A DNA stretch of 64,000 nucleotides, from NCBI GenBank assembly GCA_019421385.1, contig JAHZFK010000001.1, forward strand, positions 73,435 to 137,434, read 5' to 3'. The stretch is from Clostridiales bacterium (GTDB lineage: Bacteria; Bacillota; Clostridia; Oscillospirales; Butyricicoccaceae). Position numbers and translations under genes: made by a program. Below the pieces are notes generated by a model that saw only the letters and a list, made by a program, of their open reading frames with translations, had not been told where the DNA came from and did not search any database. Below, in pieces: positions 42,116-50,428 of the stretch (the first letter of the stretch is position 1; the number at the start of each line of letters is the position of its first letter).

Positions 42116-43890
42116 ACCGGCCCCTCCTCGCTGTTCGGGGTCAGGTTGGTCGGCAGCGTGATCGTCACGATCGTGCCCTTGCCATATTCGCTAGCCAGCG
42201 CGATCTTGCCCTCATGCTGCTCGACGATCTCCTTGGCGATTGCAAGGCCAAGCCCCGTGCCGCCGGCAGCGCGGCTGCGCGCCTTATCCACACGGTAAAA
42301 GCGTTCGAACAGACGCGGCACATCTGCCGCCGGAATGCCCACACCGTCATCCTCCACCGTGATGCGCACACGGTTTTCCGCCGGTACACATGCCGACAGG
42401 CGGATATGCCCGCCCGACGGCGTATATTTGACCGCGTTAGACAGGATATTCACCACGACCTGCTCGATACGCTCGCGGTCGCCCACGATAGCGGGCAGCG
42501 TGTCCGGTGCGTCCACGATCATCTCATGCCCATTATCCTGCACGGTCAGGCGCATGGCATTTGCCACCTTCTGGAGCAGATCGGACAGCGAAAACCGCGT
42601 CATACGCAACTCCATCCGACCATAATCCAGCTTGGACAGCGTCAGAAGATCGGTCACGATGCGCGCCATGCGCTCGGATTCGCTCGAAATAACGCCCAAA
42701 AACTGTTTTTCCGTGTCGATCGGAATATCGCCCGCAGCGTCCAGCAGCGTTTCGGTATAAGAACGGATGTTGGTCAGCGGCGTGCGCAGCTCATGCGACA
42801 CATTGGCGACAAATTCGCGCCGCGCATCGTCCAGACGGCGCTGCTCGGTGATGTCATGGATGACGGCAATCACGCCGCCTTCACCGTCGAGCGCACCATA
42901 AGGCGCAAGCGTGACCGACAGCACGCGGTCGCGCCGCGTGATTTCGCTGGTCAGGAAGCTGCGCATGGCGGTCTCGTCCGAGCTGACCATGTCCAGATCG
43001 GCAAATATCTCGTCAAAGGTCAGTTGATCCTCCATGCGCACGCCCAGCATATTTTCGGTCGCTGGGTTCATGTGGATCAGCCGTCCATCAGTCGTAAAGG
43101 CCGCCACGCCGTCCGTCATGTGCAGGAACAGCGTATTGAGCTTGTCGCGCTCGCCCTGCACCTCACCAACCGTGCTTTTCAGCTGCCGCGCCATGTAATT
43201 GAATGAGCGCGTCAGCTCACCGATCTCGTCGGACGACTGCACGCCCAAATCCTGATCGAAATTGCCCTCCGCGATCGACCGCGCACCCTCAGTGATGCGC
43301 TCGATCGGGGTGGTGATGGTCTTGCTGAGCAGGAAGGACAGCAAAATTGCCGCCAGCAGGCCGAACATCATCGCCTGCATGACGATCTGGAAAAAACGCC
43401 ACGACAGGTCGGAGATCTCGCTTTTGTCATCCGTGATGTACACGATGTAATCCACACCGCCGTCCTCATCCTTGTCGATGGGTACAGCAATATCCATCAT
43501 GCTGTCGGACACGGACGAGCGTGCGCCAAGCTCACCGGCCATGGCGGCAACAATATTGCTCGTCCGCGTCAGCGTGATGTTAGGGTTGGAGCCTTCCAGA
43601 TACCGGCCTTCGGCATCCAGAATATAATAATTGCGGTAATCGTCGATGCCCAGCGCGCTTTCGCGTGCCTCAATGACGGTCTGCAAGCCGGGCGCACCCT
43701 GCTCTGCGGCCGCGTCCTTGAGGGAATCCATCGTGCTCGACTGGTTGAACACGTTCTGCATCTGCTCATAGAAGCTGTCCAGATAAAATGTGTTGACGCT
43801 GTTGATGAGGAACGTACCCACCACGGCCATGACCGATATGATCATCAGCACCAGAATCAGCACCAGCTTCATGTGTAAGGAACGAAACAA
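42112..43890 (-). CDS. walK: Sensor histidine kinase WalK
   Basis: WalK senses cell-wall metabolism and phosphorylates WalR. The 592-residue protein has membrane segment 1 (about 7-30), an extracytoplasmic PDC/Cache-like domain (31-165), segment 2 (about 168-190), HAMP (about 190-243), a PAS domain (about 250-350), HisKA with His366 in VSHELRTPLTN, and the ATPase with VVNILSNAVKYTP, VEDDGVGIP and GTGLGLAIAKEI. The TTG at 43890 was chosen because GGAGG lies seven bases upstream and the product starts just before the first membrane segment; an upstream ATG at 43962 would overlap walR. It overlaps yycH by four bases. Confidence 0.95.
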   Translation of the reverse strand: MFRSLHMKLVLILVLMIISVMAVVGTFLINSVNTFYLDSFYEQMQNVFNQSSTMDSLKDAAAEQGAPGLQTVIEARESALGIDDYRNYYILDAEGRYLEGSNPNITLTRTSNIVAAMAGELGARSSVSDSMMDIAVPIDKDEDGGVDYIVYITDDKSEISDLSWRFFQIVMQAMMFGLLAAILLSFLLSKTITTPIERITEGARSIAEGNFDQDLGVQSSDEIGELTRSFNYMARQLKSTVGEVQGERDKLNTLFLHMTDGVAAFTTDGRLIHMNPATENMLGVRMEDQLTFDEIFADLDMVSSDETAMRSFLTSEITRRDRVLSVTLAPYGALDGEGGVIAVIHDITEQRRLDDARREFVANVSHELRTPLTNIRSYTETLLDAAGDIPIDTEKQFLGVISSESERMARIVTDLLTLSKLDYGRMELRMTRFSLSDLLQKVANAMRLTVQDNGHEMIVDAPDTLPAIVGDRERIEQVVVNILSNAVKYTPSGGHIRLSACVPAENRVRITVEDDGVGIPAADVPRLFERFYRVDKARSRAAGGTGLGLAIAKEIVEQHEGKIALASEYGKGTIVTITLPTNLTPNSEEGPV

Positions 43891-43965
43891 ACAAACACCT
43901 CCGGCGTGCTCAGCGCAGCCGCGCCGTTTTTCTCTGTATCCCGTGCGCGGGGCACGGTTCACCCG

Positions 43966-44658
43966 CTATTCGTCGCTGAAATAATAGCCCATGCCGCGTT
44001 TGGTCATGATATAGCGCGGACTGGCAGGCTGATCCTCCACCTTTTCGCGCAGGCGGCGGATCGCCACATCGACCGCGCGCAAATCGCCGTAATAATCGTA
44101 GCCCCAGACCTTCTCCATCAGTTCCTCGCGCGAAAATACGCGACCGGGTGTGGCCGACAGGAAGCACAGAATATCAAATTCACGCGCGGACAGCTCCAGC
44201 GCCCGCCCGTTTTTATACACCATGCCGTTGTCGCGCGAAATACGCAGACCGCCGCCCGACGGCACGGCAGGCTTTTCCCGCTCCTCTCCGGACAGCGTGC
44301 GCCGCATGTTTGCCTTGACGCGCGCCATCAGCTCACGCATAGAAAACGGCTTGGTAATATAGTCGTCCGCACCCAGTTCCAGACCGAGCACCTTATCGGT
44401 TTCCTCCTCGCGGGCGGTCAGCATAATGATCGGCGTATCCTGCTTTTCTCGGATATGCCCGAGCACTTCAAAGCCGTCCATCGAGGGCAGCATCACATCC
44501 AGCAAAATCAGATCGGGCGCGTCCTCCAAAGCGGCGCGCAAACCGTCCGCACCATCGTACGCGACCAGCGTATCGTATCCTTCGCGCTGGAGATTGAACA
44601 CCAGAATGTCCGCAATCGCTTTTTCGTCCTCAACGACCAGAATTTTTTTCTTATCCAT
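43966..44658 (-). CDS. walR: Response regulator WalR
   Basis: WalR controls autolysin and other cell-wall genes in low-GC Gram-positive bacteria, where it is usually essential. The 230-residue protein has the receiver domain with Asp54 in LILLDVMLPSMDG, the Thr in IIMLTAREEE and the Lys of YITKPFSM. The winged helix shows LSAREFDILCFL and the nearly invariant VWGYDYYGDLRAVDVAIRRL of WalR proteins. It follows a NUDIX gene by 43 bases and is 75 bases before walK. Confidence 0.96.
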   Translation of the reverse strand: MDKKKILVVEDEKAIADILVFNLQREGYDTLVAYDGADGLRAALEDAPDLILLDVMLPSMDGFEVLGHIREKQDTPIIMLTAREEETDKVLGLELGADDYITKPFSMRELMARVKANMRRTLSGEEREKPAVPSGGGLRISRDNGMVYKNGRALELSAREFDILCFLSATPGRVFSREELMEKVWGYDYYGDLRAVDVAIRRLREKVEDQPASPRYIMTKRGMGYYFSDE

Positions 44659-44701
44659 AAATGGCCTCCTTCACAGAGGGTTGGCGGGTGCTGCGTTCGG
44701 A

Positions 44702-45244
44702 TCAGTACAGCCCCTTGAGCTTGGCGCGGTACAGCGCGACCACGGTCTTGGCGTCGCGAATCTCGTCGCGCTCGACCATGGCTTCCACCTCAGCCAGCGG
44801 CAGCCGCACCACTTCGACAAATTCATCCTCATCCGGCTGCATTTCGCCCTCGGTCAGATCGAGCGCAGCAAACAGATGCACGACCTCGGTCAGAAAACCG
44901 GGGGAGGGGTACACACAGCCCAGCGGCACCACTCTTCCTGCCGTGCAGCCGGTCTCCTCTTTCAGCTCACGCGCGCCGCAGTCGGCAATGCTCTCCCCTT
45001 CTCCATGATCCAGCTTGCCCGCCGGAATTTCCAGCAGTTCGGTATCATACGGGTAGCGGAACTGCCGCACCAGAATGATGTTGCCATCGCGGTCGATGGG
45101 CAGCACACCCACACCGCCCACATGCTCGCACACCTCACGCGGAGCGGTCTTGCCGTTGGGCAGCTCGACCTCGTCCAGCCGTGCTTTCATGATGTTTCCT
45201 TCAAAAAAATACCGATGAGAAAGCTGTTTTTCACGCATATTCAT
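44702..45244 (-). CDS. NUDIX hydrolase (ADP-ribose pyrophosphatase-like)
   Basis: The 180-residue enzyme resembles NudF-type ADP-ribose pyrophosphatases. The Nudix box is complete (GESIADCGARELKEETG), preceded by LLEIPAGKLDHGE, and YPSPGFLTEVVHLF follows, as in the ADP-ribose group. It hydrolyses a nucleoside diphosphate linked to another moiety. It lies 17 bases after the GH13 gene and 43 bases before walR, so it may be in the same transcript; ADP-glucose or ADP-ribose are possible substrates. Confidence 0.9.
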   Translation of the reverse strand: MNMREKQLSHRYFFEGNIMKARLDEVELPNGKTAPREVCEHVGGVGVLPIDRDGNIILVRQFRYPYDTELLEIPAGKLDHGEGESIADCGARELKEETGCTAGRVVPLGCVYPSPGFLTEVVHLFAALDLTEGEMQPDEDEFVEVVRLPLAEVEAMVERDEIRDAKTVVALYRAKLKGLY

Positions 45245-45261
45245 CTAAATCTACCTCTTTT

Positions 45262-47184
45262 CTACGGTGTACCAAAACAGCGCAGCACATAGGCGGTTTC
45301 CGGCGGCACCGAGATGTGCACACCGTGGCTGTCCGCGTCCTCAAATCCCGTTCCGCTGAGCATATCCACTGCGTAAACCGCCTGCACACAAGTGCGGATA
45401 TTGTGGTGGCCGCGGTTGACGATCACCATCATGCGGGAGGTATCGCTCACGCGCTCATATTGCAGCAGCGCGCCGTGGCAGCGCACAAAATGCAGATCGC
45501 CGTCCGCCAGCGTGTTGCTGTCCGCGCGCAGTGCGCACAGGCGACGGTAAAACGCCAGCAGCTCCCGATCCTCCTGCCCCCACGGATAAGTGCGACGATT
45601 GAACGGGTCCTCAAATCCCTGCCGTCCGGCCTCATCGCCGTAATAAATGGTGGGCGAGCCCGGCATGGTGAACTGGATGACCGCCGCCAGCCGCAGCTTG
45701 CGCAGCGCGTTCGCCAGCCGTTCGGGCGGCAGCTCGTAGTGTGCGCGCCCGTCGCGGTCCATTTTCCATTCCTCATCGGAAACACCCAGCAGGGTCAGCG
45801 CACGCGCCGTATCATGCGTGCCGATGACGTTCATCAGGTTATAGAACACGTCGCGCGGATAATTTTCCCGGATGCATTCCATGGTTTCCGCAAAATGTTC
45901 GGCCGTGCCGCCGTTCAAAAATGCCAAAATCGCGTCCCGCAGCGGATAATTCATCACGCTGTCCAGCTCGCCGCCCTGAAAATACTTGCGGCGCTCGGAA
46001 TAGGCGATCTTGTTGGAAGCATCCTCCCAAACCTCACCGATCACCAGCGCATCCGGCTTTTCCCGCTTGGCCGCGGCATTGAGCTTCTGGATAAATGCAT
46101 CGGGCAGCTCGTCGGCCACATCCAGCCGCCAGCCGGATGCACCCAGACGCAGCCAGCGACGCACGACGCTGTCCTCGCTTTTGATGATATAGTCGAGATA
46201 GCTTTCGTCCATCTCACGCACCTGCGGCAGCGTGTAAATGCCCCACCACGAGCCATATTTATTCGGCCATTCCTGAAAATCAAACCAACGGTAATAGGGC
46301 GATTCCTTGGATTGATATGCCCCGAGGCTGTTGTACCGGCCGCGGGCGTTAAAATAGCGGCTGTCATAGCCGGTGTGGTTGAACACGCCGTCCATCACGA
46401 CGCGCATTCCGCGCGCAGCAGCTTGCTCACACAGCGTGCGGAAATCCTCCTCGCTGCCGAACAGCGGGTCGATGCGCTTGTAGTCACCCGTGTCATAGCG
46501 GTGGTTGGAATACGCCTGAAACATCGGATTGAAATAGATGGTGGTCACATGCAGGCTTTCCAGATAGTCCAGTTTGCTGATGACCCCGCGCAGTGTGCCT
46601 CCAAAAAAGTCATTATTGAGGATCTCGCCGTTCTCATTGGGCCGATAAACCGGGATATCATCCCAGTTTTCGTGCAGCACGCGCGGCGCGATGCCCTCCC
46701 CCTCCGGCTGGACGGGCATTTTATCCCGGCAGAAACGGTCGGGGAAGATATTATAGGTGATACCCCGACCAAACCAACGCGGCGGCTGATAGGCGGGGTC
46801 GTATACGGTCAGCTGAAATTTGTCTCCCAGCGTGTCAATGATCTCCGCGCGTCCGGCATAGCCGCGCGCACAATAGCGCGGGCCATCCGCTGTATCCATG
46901 GTGAAATAATACCAGTACAAGCCCGGATGCGGCGGTGTAAAGCTGGTTGTATAATGGTCGCGCGCACCGGCGAGACCATACCAGCGCATCGGAAACGCTT
47001 CCGGCTCCTTGCCGTCCTCCTCCACCCAGAGGGTGATATGCTCGGTGCCGCGTTCGCGCTTTGGATAGGTGGAAAACTCAACCGTCTGTCCGGCAGGCAC
47101 CGCGCCATACGGCGCTTTGCATCTGGGATCACGGGAGTAAAAAATACAATCGGGACTGGTATTCAAAAAATTTCCCCCAAACAT
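45262..47184 (-). CDS. GH13 alpha-glucan hydrolase (neopullulanase/cyclomaltodextrinase-like)
   Basis: The 640-residue enzyme has an N-terminal starch-binding-like beta domain (about 1-125), then the GH13 barrel. The motif regions are in order: DGVFNHTG, GWRLDVADEL with the nucleophile Asp, GEVWED with the acid/base Glu, and NVIGTHDTAR. The C-terminal beta domain ends near RCFGTP. No signal peptide is visible, so it is probably a cytoplasmic maltodextrin-degrading enzyme that complements the glycogen genes at 54258. Transcription from the nearby promoter would give a leader of only about nine bases with a weak ribosome site (AAAGAG). Confidence 0.93.
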   Translation of the reverse strand: MFGGNFLNTSPDCIFYSRDPRCKAPYGAVPAGQTVEFSTYPKRERGTEHITLWVEEDGKEPEAFPMRWYGLAGARDHYTTSFTPPHPGLYWYYFTMDTADGPRYCARGYAGRAEIIDTLGDKFQLTVYDPAYQPPRWFGRGITYNIFPDRFCRDKMPVQPEGEGIAPRVLHENWDDIPVYRPNENGEILNNDFFGGTLRGVISKLDYLESLHVTTIYFNPMFQAYSNHRYDTGDYKRIDPLFGSEEDFRTLCEQAAARGMRVVMDGVFNHTGYDSRYFNARGRYNSLGAYQSKESPYYRWFDFQEWPNKYGSWWGIYTLPQVREMDESYLDYIIKSEDSVVRRWLRLGASGWRLDVADELPDAFIQKLNAAAKREKPDALVIGEVWEDASNKIAYSERRKYFQGGELDSVMNYPLRDAILAFLNGGTAEHFAETMECIRENYPRDVFYNLMNVIGTHDTARALTLLGVSDEEWKMDRDGRAHYELPPERLANALRKLRLAAVIQFTMPGSPTIYYGDEAGRQGFEDPFNRRTYPWGQEDRELLAFYRRLCALRADSNTLADGDLHFVRCHGALLQYERVSDTSRMMVIVNRGHHNIRTCVQAVYAVDMLSGTGFEDADSHGVHISVPPETAYVLRCFGTP

Positions 47185-47199
47185 AAAAACTCTTTATAT

Positions 47200-47228
47200 A
47201 GTATAGCACGAACTGTACGCAAGGTAAA
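47200..47228 (-). promoter_or_regulatory. Promoter of the GH13 gene
   Basis: On the minus strand TTTACC (47223-47228) and TATACT (47200-47205) are spaced by 17 bases. The transcript would start very near the ATG at 47184. Confidence 0.7.
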
Positions 47229-47395
47229 CAAAAAACGATTTTTGCGCACCGCTGCATCCGCTCTGCCGCCCTTCGGACGCTCCACGGGCATTTACACCCG
47301 CCTCTTCATACTATGATAACAGCCGCCGCTGCGCTGTTTGTCCACTCCCATACCAACCACGGCGGCCCGAAACAACGAAAGGAGGTTTTCCGTCC

Positions 47396-47665
47396 GTGAA
47401 TTTGCGTGTCCGTTTCAAGAATCCGGTGTTCTGGATGCAGCTTTTGCTGGGCATTTCCGCCACCATGCTGACTTACGCCAGCCTGACTGCTTCCGATATG
47501 ACCAGCTGGGGCGCGGTGTGGGATGTCATCCGTCAGGCGATAAACAACCCATACTGCCTGTTTCTGATTGCATCCAACATCTGGAGCGCACTCAACGACC
47601 CGACCACCAGCGGTCTGACCGATTCCGACCGCGCGCGGCAATATAAAAAGCCGCTCGAACCATAA
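47396..47665 (+). CDS. Phage-type holin (phi LC3 family)
   Basis: The 89-residue protein matches PF04531 holins: VRFKNPVFWMQLLLGIS, then TSWGAVWDVIRQAINNPYCL and SALNDPTTSGLTDSDRA are signature segments. Two hydrophobic segments lie at about 12-32 and 53-68. Such holins form membrane pores that release an endolysin in phages of Gram-positive bacteria. No lysin, structural phage gene, integrase or attachment site is nearby, so it is a solitary gene. The GTG at 47396 follows GGAGG by ten bases. A role in secretion or a domesticated lysis function is possible; a prophage remnant is the simplest view. Confidence 0.88.
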   Translation: MNLRVRFKNPVFWMQLLLGISATMLTYASLTASDMTSWGAVWDVIRQAINNPYCLFLIASNIWSALNDPTTSGLTDSDRARQYKKPLEP

Positions 47666-47680
47666 ACCACGGCCAACACA

Positions 47681-47715
47681 AAAAAGGGGACGCGGACAAT
47701 GTCCGCGCCCCCGCT
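47681..47715 (-). terminator. Terminator of carD
   Basis: CGCGGAC and GTCCGCG, extended by a G/C run with one bulge, form a hairpin; on the minus strand six T residues follow. It lies just after the carD stop and also behind the convergent holin gene. Confidence 0.82.
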
Positions 47716-47718
47716 TTA

Positions 47719-48231
47719 TCATGCCTGTTTGGTCTCTTTTTTATACTGCGCAATCGTATGCGCGATGTAAGGCTGCACTTCGCCGAGTGGAATCCCCAGC
47801 GCAACCGCCAGTTCCCCGTGCAGCAAGTCCTCCGCCCGCTTGCGATAACGCTGGTCGACCTGACTGACCCGCCGTCCGCTGCGACGGGATTTGGCAGAGA
47901 CCGTTTTAATGAGCTGCACCAGCTCGCGGCAATCGTGGCTTTGCAGCACCGCCTGATAGTGCTCGCTCGACATGCGCATACTGTGCGAAGTGAAACCATC
48001 CGGCTCGATGGTCGGAATGGTCTGGATCAGCTGTTCCGCCTGTGCACGCGAAATAACCGGCCGCGTAAACACCGAGGAATCCACCGGGACATAGATCGTC
48101 TCCGTTCCGGAAACGGGCGTAAGCGTGTAATACAGCTTGTCCTCCTCCGTATCAAAAGGCGGTTTACCGACCGCCTCCACCCGGCAAACGCCGCTGGTTC
48201 CGTAAACGATAAATTCCCCCGCTTGATACAT
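47719..48231 (-). CDS. CarD-family transcription factor
   Basis: The 170-residue protein has the N-terminal CarD/CdnL Tudor-like domain that binds the RNA polymerase beta subunit (YQAGEFIVYGTSGVCRVEAV, then YYTLTPVSGTETIYVPVDS) and a helical C-terminal domain that can touch promoter DNA. Members stabilise open promoter complexes. The ATG at 48231 follows GAGGAGG and gives the usual length; an in-frame ATG at 48246 would lie before that site. The gene is single. Confidence 0.92.
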   Translation of the reverse strand: MYQAGEFIVYGTSGVCRVEAVGKPPFDTEEDKLYYTLTPVSGTETIYVPVDSSVFTRPVISRAQAEQLIQTIPTIEPDGFTSHSMRMSSEHYQAVLQSHDCRELVQLIKTVSAKSRRSGRRVSQVDQRYRKRAEDLLHGELAVALGIPLGEVQPYIAHTIAQYKKETKQA

Positions 48232-48347
48232 GGTACTCCTCCTCACTGTGCCAAAACGCGACGGCAGGCAGCGTTTTCACGCTGCCGCCCACTGCTCTCT
48301 GTTATAATAATTGTAACACATTTTGCAGAGAAATGTAAGAAAATTTT

Positions 48348-48899
48348 TTATTTTTCCACATACCAGTCCAGATTTGCCGCCATTTCATGCGGCAGATAAA
48401 GGCACAGGTGGTCTTTCACCTCTCCATTATAGAGCAGCTCCGCGCGGTGCAGCACGCCTTCATATTGAAAGCCGCATTTTTCCAGCACGCGGCGTGAAGC
48501 GGGGTTGTCCGGATAGCAGGTCGCGCTGATCAAGTCCAGCCCCATTTGACCAAAGCCGAAGCGCACCGCCGCACGCACCGCCTCTGTCATATACCCCTGT
48601 CCCCAGTAGTCTACACCCAGCGCATAGCCGAGCGAACGCGCCGAGCCATATTGCCGCGCAGAATCGGTGATCAGCCCGATCGAACCCATCAGGCGGCGGT
48701 CAGACTGCCGCTCGATCGCCCACACGCTGGGCTGGTTCAGAAACACCAGATGCAGGATGTCGCTCGACTCCAGCAGGCTTTCGTGCGGCTTCCAGCCCGC
48801 ATTCCGTCCCACCGCTTCATCCTTGGAATAGGCGTAAAGCGCCTCCACATCGTCCTCCCGAAAGGGGCGAAGCGTCAGCCGTTCGGTTGTCAGTGTCAT
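48348..48899 (-). CDS. GNAT acetyltransferase (RimJ/RimL type)
   Basis: The 183-residue enzyme resembles RimJ/RimL-type N-acetyltransferases. The order LTTERLTLRPFREDDVEAL, LGYALGVDYWGQGYMTEA (acetyl-CoA loop) and NPASRRVLEKCGFQYEGVL is typical. It would acetylate a protein N-terminus or small molecule. The ATG at 48899 follows GGAGAGAG; an upstream ATG at 48947 would cross the purA terminator. The substrate is unknown. Confidence 0.9.
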   Translation of the reverse strand: MTLTTERLTLRPFREDDVEALYAYSKDEAVGRNAGWKPHESLLESSDILHLVFLNQPSVWAIERQSDRRLMGSIGLITDSARQYGSARSLGYALGVDYWGQGYMTEAVRAAVRFGFGQMGLDLISATCYPDNPASRRVLEKCGFQYEGVLHRAELLYNGEVKDHLCLYLPHEMAANLDWYVEK

Positions 48900-48937
48900 A
48901 GGCGGAACTCTCTCCTTTCCATTAACACGAAAAACAA

Positions 48938-48968
48938 AAGGACGCAAAGCAATGCGCTTTGCGTCCTT
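48938..48968 (-). terminator. Terminator of purA
   Basis: AAGGACGCAAAGC and GCTTTGCGTCCTT pair with a five-base loop; T-rich sequence follows on the minus strand. Confidence 0.9.
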
Positions 48969-48977
48969 CCCTCTGCA

Positions 48978-50261
48978 TTACTTGATCGCCATGACCTGAT
49001 CGCGCGCCGGGCCGACACCCAGCATCGTGATCGGGCAGCCGATGATGCGTTCCAGCTCACGGATGTAATCCTGCACGGTCTGCGGCAGCTCAGCAAACGA
49101 GCGGCAGTTCGTGATATCCTCTTCAAAGCCGGGGAACTCCTCGTAAACCGGCTCGCAGTCCACCAGATCCATGAAGTTTGCCGGGAACTCGGTGACCGTC
49201 TGACCGTTCTTCAGCTTATAGCCGATGCAGACCTTAAGTTTAGGCAGGCCGCGCAGCGGGTCGATCTTGTTGATGACGACCTCGGTCAGGCCGTTGACGC
49301 GCACCGCATAGCGCGCGACCACTGCATCGAACCAGCCGGTGCGGCGCGGACGTCCGGTGACCGTGCCGAACTCGCCGCCGGCGTTGCGGATGTAATCGCC
49401 CGTGTCGTCAAACAGCTCGGTCGGGAACGGACCTTCGCCCACGCGGGTGGTGTAGGACTTGAAAATACCCATGATGCTGTCGATCGCCGTCGGGCCGACA
49501 CCCGAGCCGATGCAGCAACCGCCTGCCACCGGATGCGACGAGGTGACAAACGGATAGGTGCCCATATCCAGATCGAGCAGCGTGCCCTGCGCGCCCTCGA
49601 ACAGCACTTCCTTGCCCGCCTGAACTGCATCCCACGTCAGGATGGAAGTATCGCACACATAGGGGCGCAGCCGGTCGGCATATTCGCGGTACTCCGCGAT
49701 CACCGCGTCCGCATTGATTGCCTCACCGCCGTACACGCCGGTGATGACACGGTTCTTGTGTGCGCACGCCTCGCGGATAACGGCCTCAAAACGCTCTGCA
49801 TCGACAAAATCATGCATACGCACGCCGCTGCGCTCGGATTTATCCATATAGGTCGGGCCGATGCCCTTCTTGGTCGTGCCGATGGCGGTGCCTTCCTTGG
49901 CCTTTTCCGCTTCGCTCAGCGCGTCCAGTTCCAAATGCCACGGCAGGATGCAATGGCAGCGCGCGTCGATAAACAGCTTGTCGGTCGAAACGCCCTTTTC
50001 GTGCAGGCCGTCAATTTCGCCCAGCACCGCCTTGGGGTTGACCACCACACCCGGACCGATCACATTCGTGCAATCCGGATACAGAATGCCCGAGGGAATG
50101 AGCTGCAGCTTATACTTGACGCCATCGACCACAACCGTGTGTCCGGCGTTGTTGCCGCCCTGGCTGCGCACGACCAGATCGGCCTTACCTGCGAAGATAT
50201 CAATGAACTTGCCCTTGCCTTCGTCGCCCCACTGAGCGCCGAGAATTACCTTACCTGGCAT
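48978..50261 (-). CDS. purA: Adenylosuccinate synthetase
   Basis: PurA joins IMP and aspartate with GTP to form adenylosuccinate, the first step toward AMP. The 427-residue enzyme shows VILGAQWGDEGKGKFID with the catalytic Asp and Lys, GGNNAGHTVV, GTTKKGIGPTY and VTGRPRRTGWFD. The ATG at 50261 matches the family start; the ATG at 50291 would add ten unconserved residues. It is single, with promoter and terminator visible. Confidence 0.98.
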   Translation of the reverse strand: MPGKVILGAQWGDEGKGKFIDIFAGKADLVVRSQGGNNAGHTVVVDGVKYKLQLIPSGILYPDCTNVIGPGVVVNPKAVLGEIDGLHEKGVSTDKLFIDARCHCILPWHLELDALSEAEKAKEGTAIGTTKKGIGPTYMDKSERSGVRMHDFVDAERFEAVIREACAHKNRVITGVYGGEAINADAVIAEYREYADRLRPYVCDTSILTWDAVQAGKEVLFEGAQGTLLDLDMGTYPFVTSSHPVAGGCCIGSGVGPTAIDSIMGIFKSYTTRVGEGPFPTELFDDTGDYIRNAGGEFGTVTGRPRRTGWFDAVVARYAVRVNGLTEVVINKIDPLRGLPKLKVCIGYKLKNGQTVTEFPANFMDLVDCEPVYEEFPGFEEDITNCRSFAELPQTVQDYIRELERIIGCPITMLGVGPARDQVMAIK

Positions 50262-50286
50262 AGGATTTCCTTCCTTTCTGCTCTGG

Positions 50287-50344
50287 GACATGCTTTCAGC
50301 ATGTCATACAGTGAAAGTATAGCATAGCACGCCGCTCTTTTCAA
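50287..50344 (-). promoter_or_regulatory. purA promoter and leader hairpin
   Basis: On the minus strand TTGAAA (50339-50344) and TATACT (50316-50321) are spaced by 17 bases. The leader then has GACATGCT and AGCATGTC (50287-50305), an eight-base-pair hairpin with a three-base loop. No PurR box was recognised. Confidence 0.65.
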
Positions 50345-50365
50345 TCCTGATTTGCGCCTTTTGAC

Positions 50366-50394
50366 TTGTAAAAGGGCATACGCCGTTGTAAAAT
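50366..50394 (+). promoter_or_regulatory. Candidate promoter of nifS-thiI-cinA
   Basis: TTGTAA (50366-50371) and TAAAAT (50389-50394) are spaced by 17 bases; the -35 box is only moderate. Confidence 0.5.
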
Positions 50395-50428
50395 ATTCGT
50401 GTAATGGATCAAAGGAGACTGGAAGGAT

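Noticed and set aside
45316..47316. Long plus-strand open frame across the GH13 gene
   Set aside because: It is antisense to an enzyme with all GH13 motifs and shows no family features.
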